Origin: Brevirhabdus sp.
GTDB lineage: Bacteria > Pseudomonadota > Alphaproteobacteria > Rhodobacterales > Rhodobacteraceae
Reading direction: 5' to 3'
Length of the DNA stretch: 64,000 nt
Assembly: GCA_024637315.1 (NCBI GenBank)
Contig: JAGXFH010000025.1
Location: 1 to 64,000 of the forward strand
Of this stretch, positions 7,423 to 15,854 are shown in pieces. The translations under genes were made by a program, and so were the position numbers. The first letter of the stretch is position 1. Each line of letters opens with the position of its first letter. Under the pieces are notes generated by a model, which saw only the letters and a program-made list of their open reading frames with translations, did no database searches and was not told the DNA's origin.

Positions 7423-9186
7423 TCAGTCTTCCTCGAACGGGTCCCATTCGTCTTCGACCTCGGGCAGGGCTTCAACCGCGGCCTCGGCGACAATCTCTTG
7501 CGGGGTGCGGATATCGGTGATCCGCGCATCCGGGAACGCCTTGAAAACAGCGGCGACCAGCGGATGTTCAAGTGCCTTGGCCTCGGCCAGCAGACGGTCA
7601 GCATCGCGGATCTCGGCGATGGTCTTGCCTCCGCCCTCGTTCACCAGGCTGACGCCCCAGCGCACGCCGGTCCAGGTCTGCAGCCGCGCGCCCAGCCGTT
7701 GCGCCAGATCGGCGGGCGCATCCGTCGTCGGCACGAATTCGATCCGACCCGGCGAATAGCGCGCAAGGCGGAGCGTGTTTTCGACTTCGACCAATAGCTT
7801 CACATCGCGGTTGTGGCGGATGAGTTCGACGACCTCTTCGAAAGTCGCGTAGCGCGCCAGCGCATGGTCGGGCGCAAGCGCCACGGCGGTGGCCGCGCCA
7901 TGCGCCGTCGGGCCGTGGCTGGGCTGTGGGCTGCGCGATTGCGGTGCGGATTGGGTGACCGATCCGCCGCCGCCCGGTCCGGGCGCGCTGCCACCGCCCG
8001 AGGGCGGCGGCGGTGGCGGTGGCGTGTTCTGCAATTTGCGGACCAGATCCTCGGGCGAGGGCAGGTCGGCGACATGGGTCAGTCGGATCACCGCCATTTC
8101 GGCAGCCATCATCGCATTCGGCGCCAGCGCCACCTCTTCCAGCGCCTTCAGCAGCATCTGCCACATCCGCGTCATCGCCCGCATCGGCAGACGTTCGGCC
8201 AGATCCTGACCGCGGCTGCGTTCATCCGGCCCGACGGTAGGGTCTTGCGCCGCTTCCGGCGTGATCTTGATCACCGAGATCCAATGCGTCAGCTCGGCCA
8301 GATCGCGCAGCACCGCCATCGGATCGGCGCCATCGGAATATTGCGACCCAAGCTCGTTCAGCGCGCCGGCGGCGTCGCCCTGCATGATCATGTCGAACAG
8401 GTCCATCACCCGGCCGCGATCGGCAAGACCCAACATGGCGCGCACCTGATCTGCGGTGGTCTCGCCGGCCCCGTGACTGAGCGCCTGATCGAGCAGCGAG
8501 GTCGCGTCGCGGGCCGACCCCTCGGCGGCGCGGGTGATCAGCGCCAAAGCCTCGTCGCTGATCTGCCCACCTTCGGCCTTGGCGATCTTCTGCAACAGCG
8601 CGATCATCACCTCGGGCTCGATCCGGCGCAGATCGAACCGCTGGCAGCGCGACAGCACCGTCACCGGAACCTTGCGGATCTCGGTGGTGGCGAAGATGAA
8701 CTTTACATGCGCGGGCGGTTCCTCCAGCGTTTTCAACAGCGCGTTGAACGCGCTGGTCGAGAGCATGTGAACCTCGTCGATGATGTAGATCTTGTAGCGC
8801 GCCGAGGCCGCTCGGTAGTGAACCGAGTCGATGATCTCGCGGATGTCACCGACGCCGGTGCGCGACGCAGCATCCATCTCCATCACGTCGACATGGCGGC
8901 CCTCGGCAATCGCCACGCAATGCTCGCACACCCCGCAAGGATCGGTAGTGGGGCCACCGGTGCCGTCCGGCCCGATGCAGTTCATGCCCTTGGCGATGAT
9001 CCGGGCGGTGGTGGTTTTGCCGGTGCCGCGGATGCCGGTCATGATGAAGGCCTGCGCGATCCGGTCGGCCTTGAACGCATTTTTCAGGGTGCGCACCATC
9101 GCATCCTGACCGACGAGATCGGCAAAGGTCTCGGGCCGATACTTGCGGGCCAGAACCTGATAGCTGGTGGCGGGGATGTCTGTCAT
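7423..9186 (-). CDS. dnaX: DNA polymerase III subunit tau/gamma
   Basis: This 587-residue clamp-loader ATPase has Walker A GIRGTGKTTT (about residues 51-60), a zinc module beginning CGVCEHC, Walker B IIDEVHML, and the sensor/arginine-finger segment LSRCQRFDL. After domain III comes a linker with seven consecutive prolines followed by Gly/Pro-rich sequence (about residues 398-425). The tau-specific C-terminal region ends EWDPFEED. No A-rich slippery sequence was noticed, so separate gamma production by frameshifting is not evident. The gene starts with ATG at 9186 and heads the dnaX-ybaB-recR operon. Confidence 0.96.
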   Translation of the reverse strand: MTDIPATSYQVLARKYRPETFADLVGQDAMVRTLKNAFKADRIAQAFIMTGIRGTGKTTTARIIAKGMNCIGPDGTGGPTTDPCGVCEHCVAIAEGRHVDVMEMDAASRTGVGDIREIIDSVHYRAASARYKIYIIDEVHMLSTSAFNALLKTLEEPPAHVKFIFATTEIRKVPVTVLSRCQRFDLRRIEPEVMIALLQKIAKAEGGQISDEALALITRAAEGSARDATSLLDQALSHGAGETTADQVRAMLGLADRGRVMDLFDMIMQGDAAGALNELGSQYSDGADPMAVLRDLAELTHWISVIKITPEAAQDPTVGPDERSRGQDLAERLPMRAMTRMWQMLLKALEEVALAPNAMMAAEMAVIRLTHVADLPSPEDLVRKLQNTPPPPPPPSGGGSAPGPGGGGSVTQSAPQSRSPQPSHGPTAHGAATAVALAPDHALARYATFEEVVELIRHNRDVKLLVEVENTLRLARYSPGRIEFVPTTDAPADLAQRLGARLQTWTGVRWGVSLVNEGGGKTIAEIRDADRLLAEAKALEHPLVAAVFKAFPDARITDIRTPQEIVAEAAVEALPEVEDEWDPFEED

Positions 9187-9249
9187 CGGGATGTGGAGAT
9201 TCGTGTCATTTCGCCAAGGTAAGCGTCCCCTCGTCCGGCGTCCACCTGC

Positions 9250-9612
9250 TTACAGCCACCAGAGGATCACCCCGATGGCGACCGAACCGAACGACAGCAA
9301 GGCGGCGAGGATCGTCATCCTGTGATGGGGCTGCACCGAGGCGCTGTGCGAGGCGATGCGCTTTTGCGCCCTGCGGGACTGCAGCGCCGCCGCCCAGAAG
9401 ATCATCACCGCGATGGCGACGAAGACCGTGGCGACGGATTTCGCAACCCATGTCGGGTCGAAGGCGCCGAACACGGCCTTGAGTCCGATCGCAACGGCAA
9501 GCGACGCCATTCCGGTGCGCATCCAGCCGGCGAAGGTGCGCTCGTTCGCGAGGATCGTCCTGTCTTCGGCCCAGTCGGTGCGATCCTCGGCCATTTCATC
9601 TTTGTCGGTCAT
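9250..9612 (-). CDS. DUF202 (YidH-type) inner-membrane protein
   Basis: This 120-residue protein carries the DUF202 signature around residues 20-35 (DRTILANERTFAGWMRTG) and three hydrophobic segments (about 35-50, 58-76 and 98-118). The charged N-terminus is presumably cytoplasmic. The biochemical role of the family is unknown. It sits 63 bases upstream of dnaX on the same strand but is probably transcribed separately or as a loosely linked unit. Confidence 0.85.
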   Translation of the reverse strand: MTDKDEMAEDRTDWAEDRTILANERTFAGWMRTGMASLAVAIGLKAVFGAFDPTWVAKSVATVFVAIAVMIFWAAALQSRRAQKRIASHSASVQPHHRMTILAALLSFGSVAIGVILWWL

Positions 9613-9717
9613 CGCAGCAGCTTAGACCGGCCCGGCACGGTTGGCGAGGGCAGCGTGTATTGCCAGTGAAAAATCTGGCGGCTAGGATTTCGCGGTTTTC
9701 AGAAGAGGACCTGCGGC

Positions 9718-10041
9718 ATGGCCGGAACCGGCGTCGAGATGCGGAAATTCGCGGTCATGGCGCTGCTGGCGCTTTGGGTCGCGGCCTGGGGATATTCGCT
9801 GGTGCCTCTCTTTTCGGACATCACGGGCGACGGCCTTACCCGAGGGCTGAACCGGCTGAAGGGCTTTCTGGGCTGGCAGGCGATCGCCGGGATGATCGCG
9901 CTGGCGCTTTGGGGCGTCGGGCGAGGGTTGCCGAGACGCTCGGGCGCCCGACGGATCAGTGGCGTGCCGCTTGGGATGGCCCTGGCTTTGCTGCTGGCGC
10001 TGGTCGCCACTGCGCTTTGGGCACGACTGAACCATCCCTGA
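9718..10041 (+). CDS. Small membrane protein of unknown function
   Basis: This 107-residue product has three predicted transmembrane helices, roughly residues 10-28 (AVMALLALWVAAWGYSLV), 52-66 and 83-101 (GMALALLLALVATALWA), separated by short basic loops. GAGGACC precedes the ATG at 9718. An internal ATG at 9739 (MRKFAVM) is also possible. It runs towards rsgA with only 6 bases between the stops. I recognise no family and no functional motif. Confidence 0.6.
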   Translation: MAGTGVEMRKFAVMALLALWVAAWGYSLVPLFSDITGDGLTRGLNRLKGFLGWQAIAGMIALALWGVGRGLPRRSGARRISGVPLGMALALLLALVATALWARLNHP

Positions 10042-10047
10042 CCGGCT

Positions 10048-11100
10048 TCACGGCACGTCGCCGCGCTTGGCCTTGCCGCGTTTCTTGCCCTCGCGGTAGA
10101 TCTTCTGCATGCCTCGGTTTCGGGCGCGATGTTCAGCGACGCTTTCGGTGTTGTGCCGGTCCTCGCGCACCAACTTCTGCCAGCGCAGCAACCGGGCGGT
10201 GTCGAGCGTGCCCGTTTCGATGGCGGCTTGAACCGCGCAGCCGGGTTCAGTTTCATGCGCGCAATCGTTAAACCGGCAATTGGCGGCGAGGTCGACGATG
10301 TCCTCGAACACCTCACCAAGCCCCTCGCCGACATCGAAAAGCCGCAACTCGCGGATGCCGGGAGTGTCGATCAGCCAGCCGCCGCTGCGGGTGCGGTGCA
10401 TCGAGCGCGCGGTGGTGGTGTGGCGGCCTTTGGCGTCGTCTTGCCTGATCTCCTGCGTGGCGGCGGTATCGTCGGTCAGGGCATTGGTGATCGTCGATTT
10501 TCCGACCCCCGACGAGCCCAGCAGCGCCACCGTGCGGCCCTTGGCGCAGAACGGCGCAAGCCGGTCGACAACCTCGCCAGATTTCGCATCGATCACCTCG
10601 ACTAGGACTCCCCGCATGATCGCCTCGGCGCGGCGGCGCCAGTCATCCGGCGCGTCGGTCAGATCCGACTTGGTCAGCACGATGATCGGGTCGACCCCGG
10701 CCTGCAGCGCCAGCGCGAGGTAGCGTTCCAGCCGCGCCGGGTTGAAATCGGCATTGCACGACGAGGTGATGAAGAGCGTGTCGATATTGGCGGCGATCAG
10801 TTGCGCCGAGGGTTCGTTACCGGCGGCGCGGCGTTGCAGCAGGCTTTTGCGGTCAAGCACGCGCGCGGGTTGACTGCTGGCGGCGTCGATCAGGATCCAG
10901 TCGCCGACCGCGATGCCGTGATCGGCGAAACTGCCGGTCATCGGTACCCTTTGCGGACCGTCCGGCCCAAGGGTGTCGAGCGCGTTGCGGTGCACCTCGG
11001 TGACGCGCAAGGGGCGATGGCTTTCGCATTCCGCAAGCGACAGTTGAGATTGATAGAACGGCGTCCAGCCGAGATCGGCGAGGGACAGGGGATTTGTCAT
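10048..11100 (-). CDS. rsgA: Ribosome small-subunit GTPase RsgA
   Basis: This 350-residue circularly permuted GTPase assists late 30S maturation. An N-terminal OB-fold is followed by the permuted G motifs: G4 TKSD, G1 GSSGVGKST, G3 DTPGIRE. The C-terminal zinc site has the pattern C-x4-C-x-H-x5-C (CRFNDCAHETEPGC). The C-terminal tail is basic (REGKKRGKAKRGD). The ATG at 11100 has AAGG 10 bases upstream. A TTG 3 codons earlier lacks room for a ribosome site. It lies downstream of ffs and a 14-codon ORF on the same strand. Confidence 0.95.
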   Translation of the reverse strand: MTNPLSLADLGWTPFYQSQLSLAECESHRPLRVTEVHRNALDTLGPDGPQRVPMTGSFADHGIAVGDWILIDAASSQPARVLDRKSLLQRRAAGNEPSAQLIAANIDTLFITSSCNADFNPARLERYLALALQAGVDPIIVLTKSDLTDAPDDWRRRAEAIMRGVLVEVIDAKSGEVVDRLAPFCAKGRTVALLGSSGVGKSTITNALTDDTAATQEIRQDDAKGRHTTTARSMHRTRSGGWLIDTPGIRELRLFDVGEGLGEVFEDIVDLAANCRFNDCAHETEPGCAVQAAIETGTLDTARLLRWQKLVREDRHNTESVAEHRARNRGMQKIYREGKKRGKAKRGDVP

Positions 11101-11121
11101 TTGAAACAAGCCTTGAAGATC

Positions 11122-11136
11122 ACGGGGAGACCCCGT
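11122..11136 (-). promoter_or_regulatory. Hairpin in the rsgA leader
   Basis: ACGGGG pairs with CCCCGT over a 3-base loop, ending about 22 bases upstream of the rsgA start and 52 bases past the short ORF. It could influence rsgA translation or act as a weak attenuator. There is no T tract. Confidence 0.3.
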
Positions 11137-11187
11137 CCCGCGTGCGGCGGGCAGGGTCGGGTCATCGGGCTTGCGGATATGGCGACG

Positions 11188-11232
11188 TTACGCGGCCAGA
11201 TGGCGCGCCCGGAGGGATGCAAAGACAGTCAT
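11188..11232 (-). CDS. 14-codon short ORF between ffs and rsgA
   Basis: The minus-strand ORF encodes MTVFASLRARHLAA. Its ATG (11232) is preceded at an ideal 6-base spacing by AGGAGG (11244-11239), one of the best ribosome sites in the window. It begins about 31 bases after the 3' end of the SRP RNA and ends 87 bases before rsgA. It may be a leader peptide or a small protein. No family is recognised. Support is the ribosome site and position only. Confidence 0.4.
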   Translation of the reverse strand: MTVFASLRARHLAA

Positions 11233-11262
11233 GATCGCCCTCCTCTGCTGGCGCGTGATCTG

Positions 11263-11360
11263 GGTGAGAGGCTGGACAACGACCCAAGCGGGGCTCGTTA
11301 CGGCTGCTTCCTTCCGGACCTGACCGGGTTGGCGAGGTGCCTGCCCGCGCCAACCTCTCA
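11263..11360 (-). ncRNA. ffs: Bacterial signal recognition particle RNA (4.5S type)
   Basis: On the minus strand this region contains the SRP RNA core, GGTCAGGTCC followed by GGAAGGAAGCAGCC. It is flanked by complementary ends: GAGAGGTTGG near the 5' end pairs with CCAGCCTCTC near the 3' end, giving a roughly 98-base hairpin RNA. It binds Ffh and targets membrane proteins to SecYEG. A promoter with 17-base spacing lies immediately upstream and predicts a start near 11360. The exact 3' end is uncertain by a few bases. Confidence 0.93.
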
Positions 11361-11366
11361 AGGCTC

Positions 11367-11395
11367 TATCTAGGACGGTTGCGATGGATTCGCAA
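11367..11395 (-). promoter_or_regulatory. Sigma70-type promoter of ffs
   Basis: Minus-strand -35 TTGCGA (11395-11390) and -10 TAGATA (11372-11367) are separated by 17 bases. The expected start, 7 bases downstream, coincides with the 5' end of the SRP RNA. Confidence 0.75.
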
Positions 11396-11460
11396 GGGAT
11401 TGCGATGCGCGGTGCGCTCCGCGCGGGGATATTTGCCGACAAGCGATGACTGAAGCAGGT

Positions 11461-12120
11461 TTAGGCGGCGAGAGTGAAAAGACCGGCCCGTTCGGCGCCC
11501 TCGGTGAGCGTTCGGGCGCTGAAATGCGCCCGGTTGGTGCGGCTTGGAACAAGATCAGGCACTTGCACAACGGTCATGCCCGCGGCGAGGGCGGCGGCGG
11601 TGCCGGGATCGGAATCTTCGAAGGCGAGGCAATCGGCTGGATCGACCCCAAGCAGTTCCGCGGCCCTGAGATAGACGTCCGGGGCGGGTTTCGGCGCGGC
11701 CACCAGATCGAAGCCGACGACATGGTCGAAATGCCGGTCAAGGCGCGATTGCCCCAGTTTGCGCCGGCCGGCCTCGGCGCGGGAATTGGTCGCGACGGCG
11801 CGGGGGATGGCGGCGGCGGCAAGGCCGCTGAGAAGCGCGTCGGCCCCGGATTTCTGCGGGATGCCTTGGGCATGGCGGGTGCGGCAGGTTTCGCGCCAGC
11901 GGGCATCGAAGGCGGCAAAGTCCAGCCCGTCACCCAGATGCGCCCGCATGATCGCGACGCATTCGACCTCGTCGACGCCGATCATCGACAGCATGAAGTC
12001 GCGCTCGACCCGGTGACCGAACTCGGCCAGCGTGGAAATGCCGACCTCGACCGACACCGACTCGGTGTCGATGAGCAGCCCGTCGAGATCGAAGATGACA
12101 GCGGCGTAATTTCGGGACAT
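11461..12120 (-). CDS. HAD-superfamily phosphatase (beta-phosphoglucomutase-like, subfamily IA)
   Basis: This 219-residue protein has HAD motif I (VIFDLDGLLIDTES, nucleophile Asp and acid/base Asp), motif II at ATNS (about residue 110), motif III Lys in APKPAPDVY and motif IV FEDSDPG. An alpha-helical cap follows motif I, as in subfamily IA. Phosphoglycolate phosphatases and beta-phosphoglucomutases share this layout, so the substrate cannot be named. It is on the same strand as the preceding phosphodiesterase gene, 50 bases away across an imperfect hairpin. Confidence 0.88.
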   Translation of the reverse strand: MSRNYAAVIFDLDGLLIDTESVSVEVGISTLAEFGHRVERDFMLSMIGVDEVECVAIMRAHLGDGLDFAAFDARWRETCRTRHAQGIPQKSGADALLSGLAAAAIPRAVATNSRAEAGRRKLGQSRLDRHFDHVVGFDLVAAPKPAPDVYLRAAELLGVDPADCLAFEDSDPGTAAALAAGMTVVQVPDLVPSRTNRAHFSARTLTEGAERAGLFTLAA

Positions 12121-12127
12121 GCGACAC

Positions 12128-12161
12128 TCCGGACCGGGCTGCGAAATGCGCCCGGCCCGGA
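12128..12161 (-). terminator. Hairpin between the cyclic-nucleotide phosphodiesterase and HAD genes
   Basis: A 12-base arm (TCCGGACCGGGC) pairs with GCCCGGCCCGGA with one mismatch over a 10-base loop. It sits 10 bases after the upstream gene's stop. No T run follows, so it may be an mRNA 3'-end stabiliser or a weak terminator. Confidence 0.35.
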
Positions 12162-12170
12162 TTCTAACAG

Positions 12171-14150
12171 CTACAGCTGGATTCGGAAGAGGCTGAAGCC
12201 GTCATCGTTCGATCCGGCTTCCTCCATCGTCACGCCCTTGACGTCGCCGATATAATCCTTGGCCTTGGGGCCGGTCTCGAAAATCACCGAGGTGCCGGGC
12301 AGCGGCGCGAAGGTCCAGTTGGCGTCAGCCGAGGGGTTGATCGTGCCCTGTTCGACGATGTAGCGCACGATCACGTCGCGGTTGGTGTCGGGCGCCTCGA
12401 AGATGATCGTGTCGCCCTTGGCGCCAGGGAAATCGCCGCCGCCGCCGGCGCGGTAATTGTTGGTCGCCACGACGAATTTCATCTCTGGCGTCACCGGCTG
12501 GCCATCGTGCTGGAGGTTGACGATGCGATTCGCATCGGGGTTAAGATCCTCACCCTTGGGGCCGTATTTCGACGGCTGCGACAGGTCGATCTGGTAGGTC
12601 ACGCCGTCGATCACGTCGAAGTTGTAGCTGGGGAAGTCGGGGTTCAGAAGCGGCTGGTCGGCCGCGCCGGGTGTGATCTGGTTGAACATGCCAGCCGAGC
12701 GTTCCAGCCAGTCCTTGAGTTGGCCGCCATCGACAAGCACCGCGCGCACGGTGTTGGGGTAGAGGTAGAGATCGGCGACGTTCTTGATCGCCACGTCGCC
12801 GGCGGGAACATCGGTGTAGTATTCCGCGCCACCCCGGCCCCCGGCCTTGAACGGCGCGGCGGCAGAGACGATGGGCAGGCCCTCATACTCGGTGCCCTTC
12901 ATCATTTCCTCAATGTACCATTTCTGCGCGATCGAGACGATCTGCACCGACGGGTCATCAGCGACCAGCGCGAAGTAGCTGTGCAGCGGCGCCGAGGTCT
13001 TGCCGACCGCGCGGCGGATATATTCGAGCGTGGCTTCATGCTCGGCGGCGACGGAGTCGAGCACCGCTTGATCGCTTTCCACCAGCGCCGCGATCGACCG
13101 GTCCTCGTTTCGCTTCGAGATCGGCCGGGTTTCGACCGAATGCGTGACGACCTTCCATTCGTTGCCGTCGCGTTCCAGCATCAGGTCTATGACCCCAAGA
13201 TGCGAGCCCCAGAAGCCGCCCATCGTGGCAGGCTTGCCGTGGATCGTGCCGGTGGCCACATCGACGCCGGCATAGTCGGCATAGGTGTCGGACGGGAAGA
13301 CAAGGTGACTGTGACCGGTCATGACCCCGTCGATACCCTCGACAGCGGCCAGGGGCACCGAGGCGTTTTCCATCCCCTCGCTATGGTCGGCGGCACCGAT
13401 CCCGGAATGCGACAGCGCGATGATCACATCCGCGCCCTGCTCTCGCATCTGCGGCACATACGCCCTGGCGGTCTCGACGATATCGCGGGCGCTGACGTTG
13501 CCCTCGAGATGGCGGCGGTCCCAGGTCATGATCTGCGGTGGAACGAAGCCGATCACGCCGATCCGGATCGGATGTTCGGTGCCGTCGCCGTCAATCACCG
13601 TGCGGTCAAGGATGACGTAAGGCGGCAGCAGCGTCTCGTCGCTGGTCGGACTGGCGCCGAGGTTTTTCACCACATTCGCCGAGACAATCGGGAAGTCGGC
13701 GCCGGCGACGGATTTCATCAGGAAATCGAGGCCATAGTTGAACTCGTGGTTGCCAAGCGTCGAGGCTTCGAACCCGACGGTGTTCATCGCTGCGATGATC
13801 GGATGGATGTCGCCTTCTTTCATCCCGCGCTCATAGGCGATGTAGTCGCCCATCGGGTTGCCCTGCAGAAAATCGCCATTGTCCAGCAGCATCGAGTTCG
13901 TCGCCTCGGCGCGGATATCGGCGATATGAGCGGCGGTGCGTGCCAGACCGACCGTGTCGACCGGCTTGTCGGAATAATAGTCATACGGATAGACATGAAC
14001 GTGCAGGTCAGTGGTTTCCATGATCCGCAAATGAGCCTGGTTCGTGGCGGCGCGGGCCGAAAATGGATGCAGTGCGATCAAGGACGCCCCTGCGATCGTA
14101 CCGGACAGAAAGCCCCGGCGGTCAAGATGCGAATGTGTGCGGAATGCCAT
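12171..14150 (-). CDS. cpdB: 2',3'-cyclic-nucleotide 2'-phosphodiesterase / 3'-nucleotidase (CpdB type)
   Basis: This 659-residue periplasmic enzyme would hydrolyse 2',3'-cyclic nucleotides and 3'-nucleotides. The metallophosphoesterase domain shows METTDLHVHVYPYDYY, LDNGDFLQGNPM, LGNHEFNYG and MTGHSHLVFP. A 5'-nucleotidase C-terminal domain follows (KFVVATNNYRAGGGGDFPGA). The ATG at 14150 gives an N-terminus with a twin-arginine motif (DRRGFLSG), a hydrophobic stretch and an ARAA cleavage site, suggesting Tat export. An open frame extends 347 codons further upstream but is only antisense to nudC. CpdB relatives are usually bifunctional. Confidence 0.9.
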   Translation of the reverse strand: MAFRTHSHLDRRGFLSGTIAGASLIALHPFSARAATNQAHLRIMETTDLHVHVYPYDYYSDKPVDTVGLARTAAHIADIRAEATNSMLLDNGDFLQGNPMGDYIAYERGMKEGDIHPIIAAMNTVGFEASTLGNHEFNYGLDFLMKSVAGADFPIVSANVVKNLGASPTSDETLLPPYVILDRTVIDGDGTEHPIRIGVIGFVPPQIMTWDRRHLEGNVSARDIVETARAYVPQMREQGADVIIALSHSGIGAADHSEGMENASVPLAAVEGIDGVMTGHSHLVFPSDTYADYAGVDVATGTIHGKPATMGGFWGSHLGVIDLMLERDGNEWKVVTHSVETRPISKRNEDRSIAALVESDQAVLDSVAAEHEATLEYIRRAVGKTSAPLHSYFALVADDPSVQIVSIAQKWYIEEMMKGTEYEGLPIVSAAAPFKAGGRGGAEYYTDVPAGDVAIKNVADLYLYPNTVRAVLVDGGQLKDWLERSAGMFNQITPGAADQPLLNPDFPSYNFDVIDGVTYQIDLSQPSKYGPKGEDLNPDANRIVNLQHDGQPVTPEMKFVVATNNYRAGGGGDFPGAKGDTIIFEAPDTNRDVIVRYIVEQGTINPSADANWTFAPLPGTSVIFETGPKAKDYIGDVKGVTMEEAGSNDDGFSLFRIQL

Positions 14151-14366
14151 CTGATTATCCCCCCTGTTTTCGGAAATCTGAAAATAGCTTACGCCCCTTC
14201 CCAATACATCTTGACGGCGTTTTGCCACGTCGGCGATTTCTTGCCAATACCTCAAAAGTTGATGAAGCATCAATGAAGCACCTTTTGGGTTGCACGTTCC
14301 GCCGCGCTGCGGCCGCGTTTGCAATGGCGGCAGCCGCATGGCAGACAGGCCGAAAACGGATAGCGC

Positions 14367-15332
14367 ATGAAACTTGCCGAGACGGTCACTTTTGGCGGCT
14401 CCGCGCTGGACCGGGCAGCACATCTGCGCGGCGACCGCGACAGTATCGCGAACCTTCTGGCCAAGCCGACCACCCGGGCGCTGGCGGTCTGGCGCGGCAA
14501 GCCCCTGATACACGGTACCGATCACGTTGCAGCGGCCTGGCTGGCGCTTGGCAACCCGGTTTTTCGACTGGCCGACGAGGCCCCGACGTTCCTGGGACTT
14601 GGCGAAACGGGTGCGCATTTCGCCTATGACATCTCGGGTTGGGAGCCGCAGGAGGTGCCCGACACACTTGGCGCATTCTTCGATCCCAGCGAACAGCGCC
14701 GCCCCGGCCTGCCCGAAGATCACCGCTTTGCCGAACTGCGCAGCGTCATGACCCGGCTGACCCCACGCGATGCCGAACTGGTCGCGACCGCCCGCGCCAT
14801 CCTGGGCTGGCACGAAAGCCACGGTTACTGCGCCAAATGCGGTTGCAAGACCGTGGTCGCGCAGGCCGGATGGCAGCGCGATTGCCCGGCCTGCGGCGCG
14901 CACCATTTTCCGCGCACCGACCCCGTCGTCATCATGTTGATCACCTACGGCAACAGCGTGCTTCTGGGCCGATCGCCGGGCTGGCCCGAGGGCATGTATT
15001 CGTTGCTGGCCGGCTTCGTCGAGCCCGGCGAAAGCATCGAAGCCGCGGTCCGCCGCGAGGTTTTCGAAGAGGCCGGGATCACCATCGCCGAGGTCGGCTA
15101 CCTCGCCTCGCAGCCCTGGCCGTTCCCATCTTCGCTGATGCTGGGCTGTTCCGGGCGTGCGACGAGCGACCAGATCGTGATCGACCCGCACGAGATCGAA
15201 GAGGCATTATGGGTCAGCCGGGAAGAACTGATGCAGATCTTTGCGGGCACGAACAGCCGCATAAAGCCGGCTCGCGGGGGTGCGATCGCGCATTTTCTGT
15301 TGCGAAACTGGCTTGCGGACAGGCTCGATTAA
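14367..15332 (+). CDS. nudC: NAD+ diphosphatase NudC
   Basis: This 321-residue Nudix hydrolase cleaves NADH/NAD+ to NMN(H) and AMP and can decap NAD-RNA. The central zinc ribbon has CAKCG and CPACG (about residues 154-176). The Nudix box begins GFVEPGESIE and continues with REVFEEAGI. The NudC-specific motif SQPWPFPSS is present just after it. The start at 14367 is an ATG with no strong ribosome site. The gene diverges from cpdB over a 216-base region in which I see no clear operator. Confidence 0.95.
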   Translation: MKLAETVTFGGSALDRAAHLRGDRDSIANLLAKPTTRALAVWRGKPLIHGTDHVAAAWLALGNPVFRLADEAPTFLGLGETGAHFAYDISGWEPQEVPDTLGAFFDPSEQRRPGLPEDHRFAELRSVMTRLTPRDAELVATARAILGWHESHGYCAKCGCKTVVAQAGWQRDCPACGAHHFPRTDPVVIMLITYGNSVLLGRSPGWPEGMYSLLAGFVEPGESIEAAVRREVFEEAGITIAEVGYLASQPWPFPSSLMLGCSGRATSDQIVIDPHEIEEALWVSREELMQIFAGTNSRIKPARGGAIAHFLLRNWLADRLD

Positions 15333-15371
15333 CCGCAAAACCTCAGTACGCAACCGGGCGGACAGAGCGCA

Positions 15372-15851
15372 ATGAAGTTTTCGACCAGACAGGACATCGA
15401 TGCGCCCGTCGAATTTGTGTTTCGCCGGGCTTCTGATTTCGCCGCCTTTGAAAAGCAGGCCCTGCGCCGCGGGATCGAGGTGTCGCGGATCGACGACCTG
15501 ACGGAAACCCGCCCCGGAATGCGTTGGGATGCCGGCTTTGCCTTTCGCGGCAGGCCACGCCGGGTCAAGGCCGAGCTGGCGAAGTACGATGATCCGAACG
15601 CCTACCTGATCCAATCGATGTCGAGTGGCGTCGATATTGATCTGACGGTCGATTTCATGGCGCTCGCGCGCGGCAAGACCCGGATCATTGTCGGGCTCGA
15701 CCTGCGCCCGACGACCTTGTCGGCGCGGCTGCTGATCCAGTCGCTGAAATTCGCCAAGGCCAATCTCTACAATCGGTTCGAAGCGCGGGTGGAGAGATTC
15801 GGCAAGGATATCGAAGAGCAATACAACCGCTCGATGGGGGTCCGGCTCTGA
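15372..15851 (+). CDS. SRPBCC (START-like) family protein
   Basis: This 159-residue protein starts MKFSTRQDIDAPVEFVFRRASD, the usual beginning of polyketide-cyclase/SRPBCC domains, with a long C-terminal helix (about residues 118-150). Such domains form a hydrophobic ligand pocket. The ligand is unknown. It follows nudC by 39 bases on the same strand and may be co-transcribed. It converges on pheA with 3 bases between stops. Confidence 0.8.
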   Translation: MKFSTRQDIDAPVEFVFRRASDFAAFEKQALRRGIEVSRIDDLTETRPGMRWDAGFAFRGRPRRVKAELAKYDDPNAYLIQSMSSGVDIDLTVDFMALARGKTRIIVGLDLRPTTLSARLLIQSLKFAKANLYNRFEARVERFGKDIEEQYNRSMGVRL

Positions 15852-15854
15852 CCG

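Noticed and set aside
7813-9222. 469-codon plus-strand open frame
   Set aside because: Antisense to dnaX with no recognisable domain.
14151-15191. Upstream extension (347 codons) of the cpdB reading frame
   Set aside because: It lies antisense to nudC, shows no protein similarity, and the Tat signal at 14150 fixes the true N-terminus.
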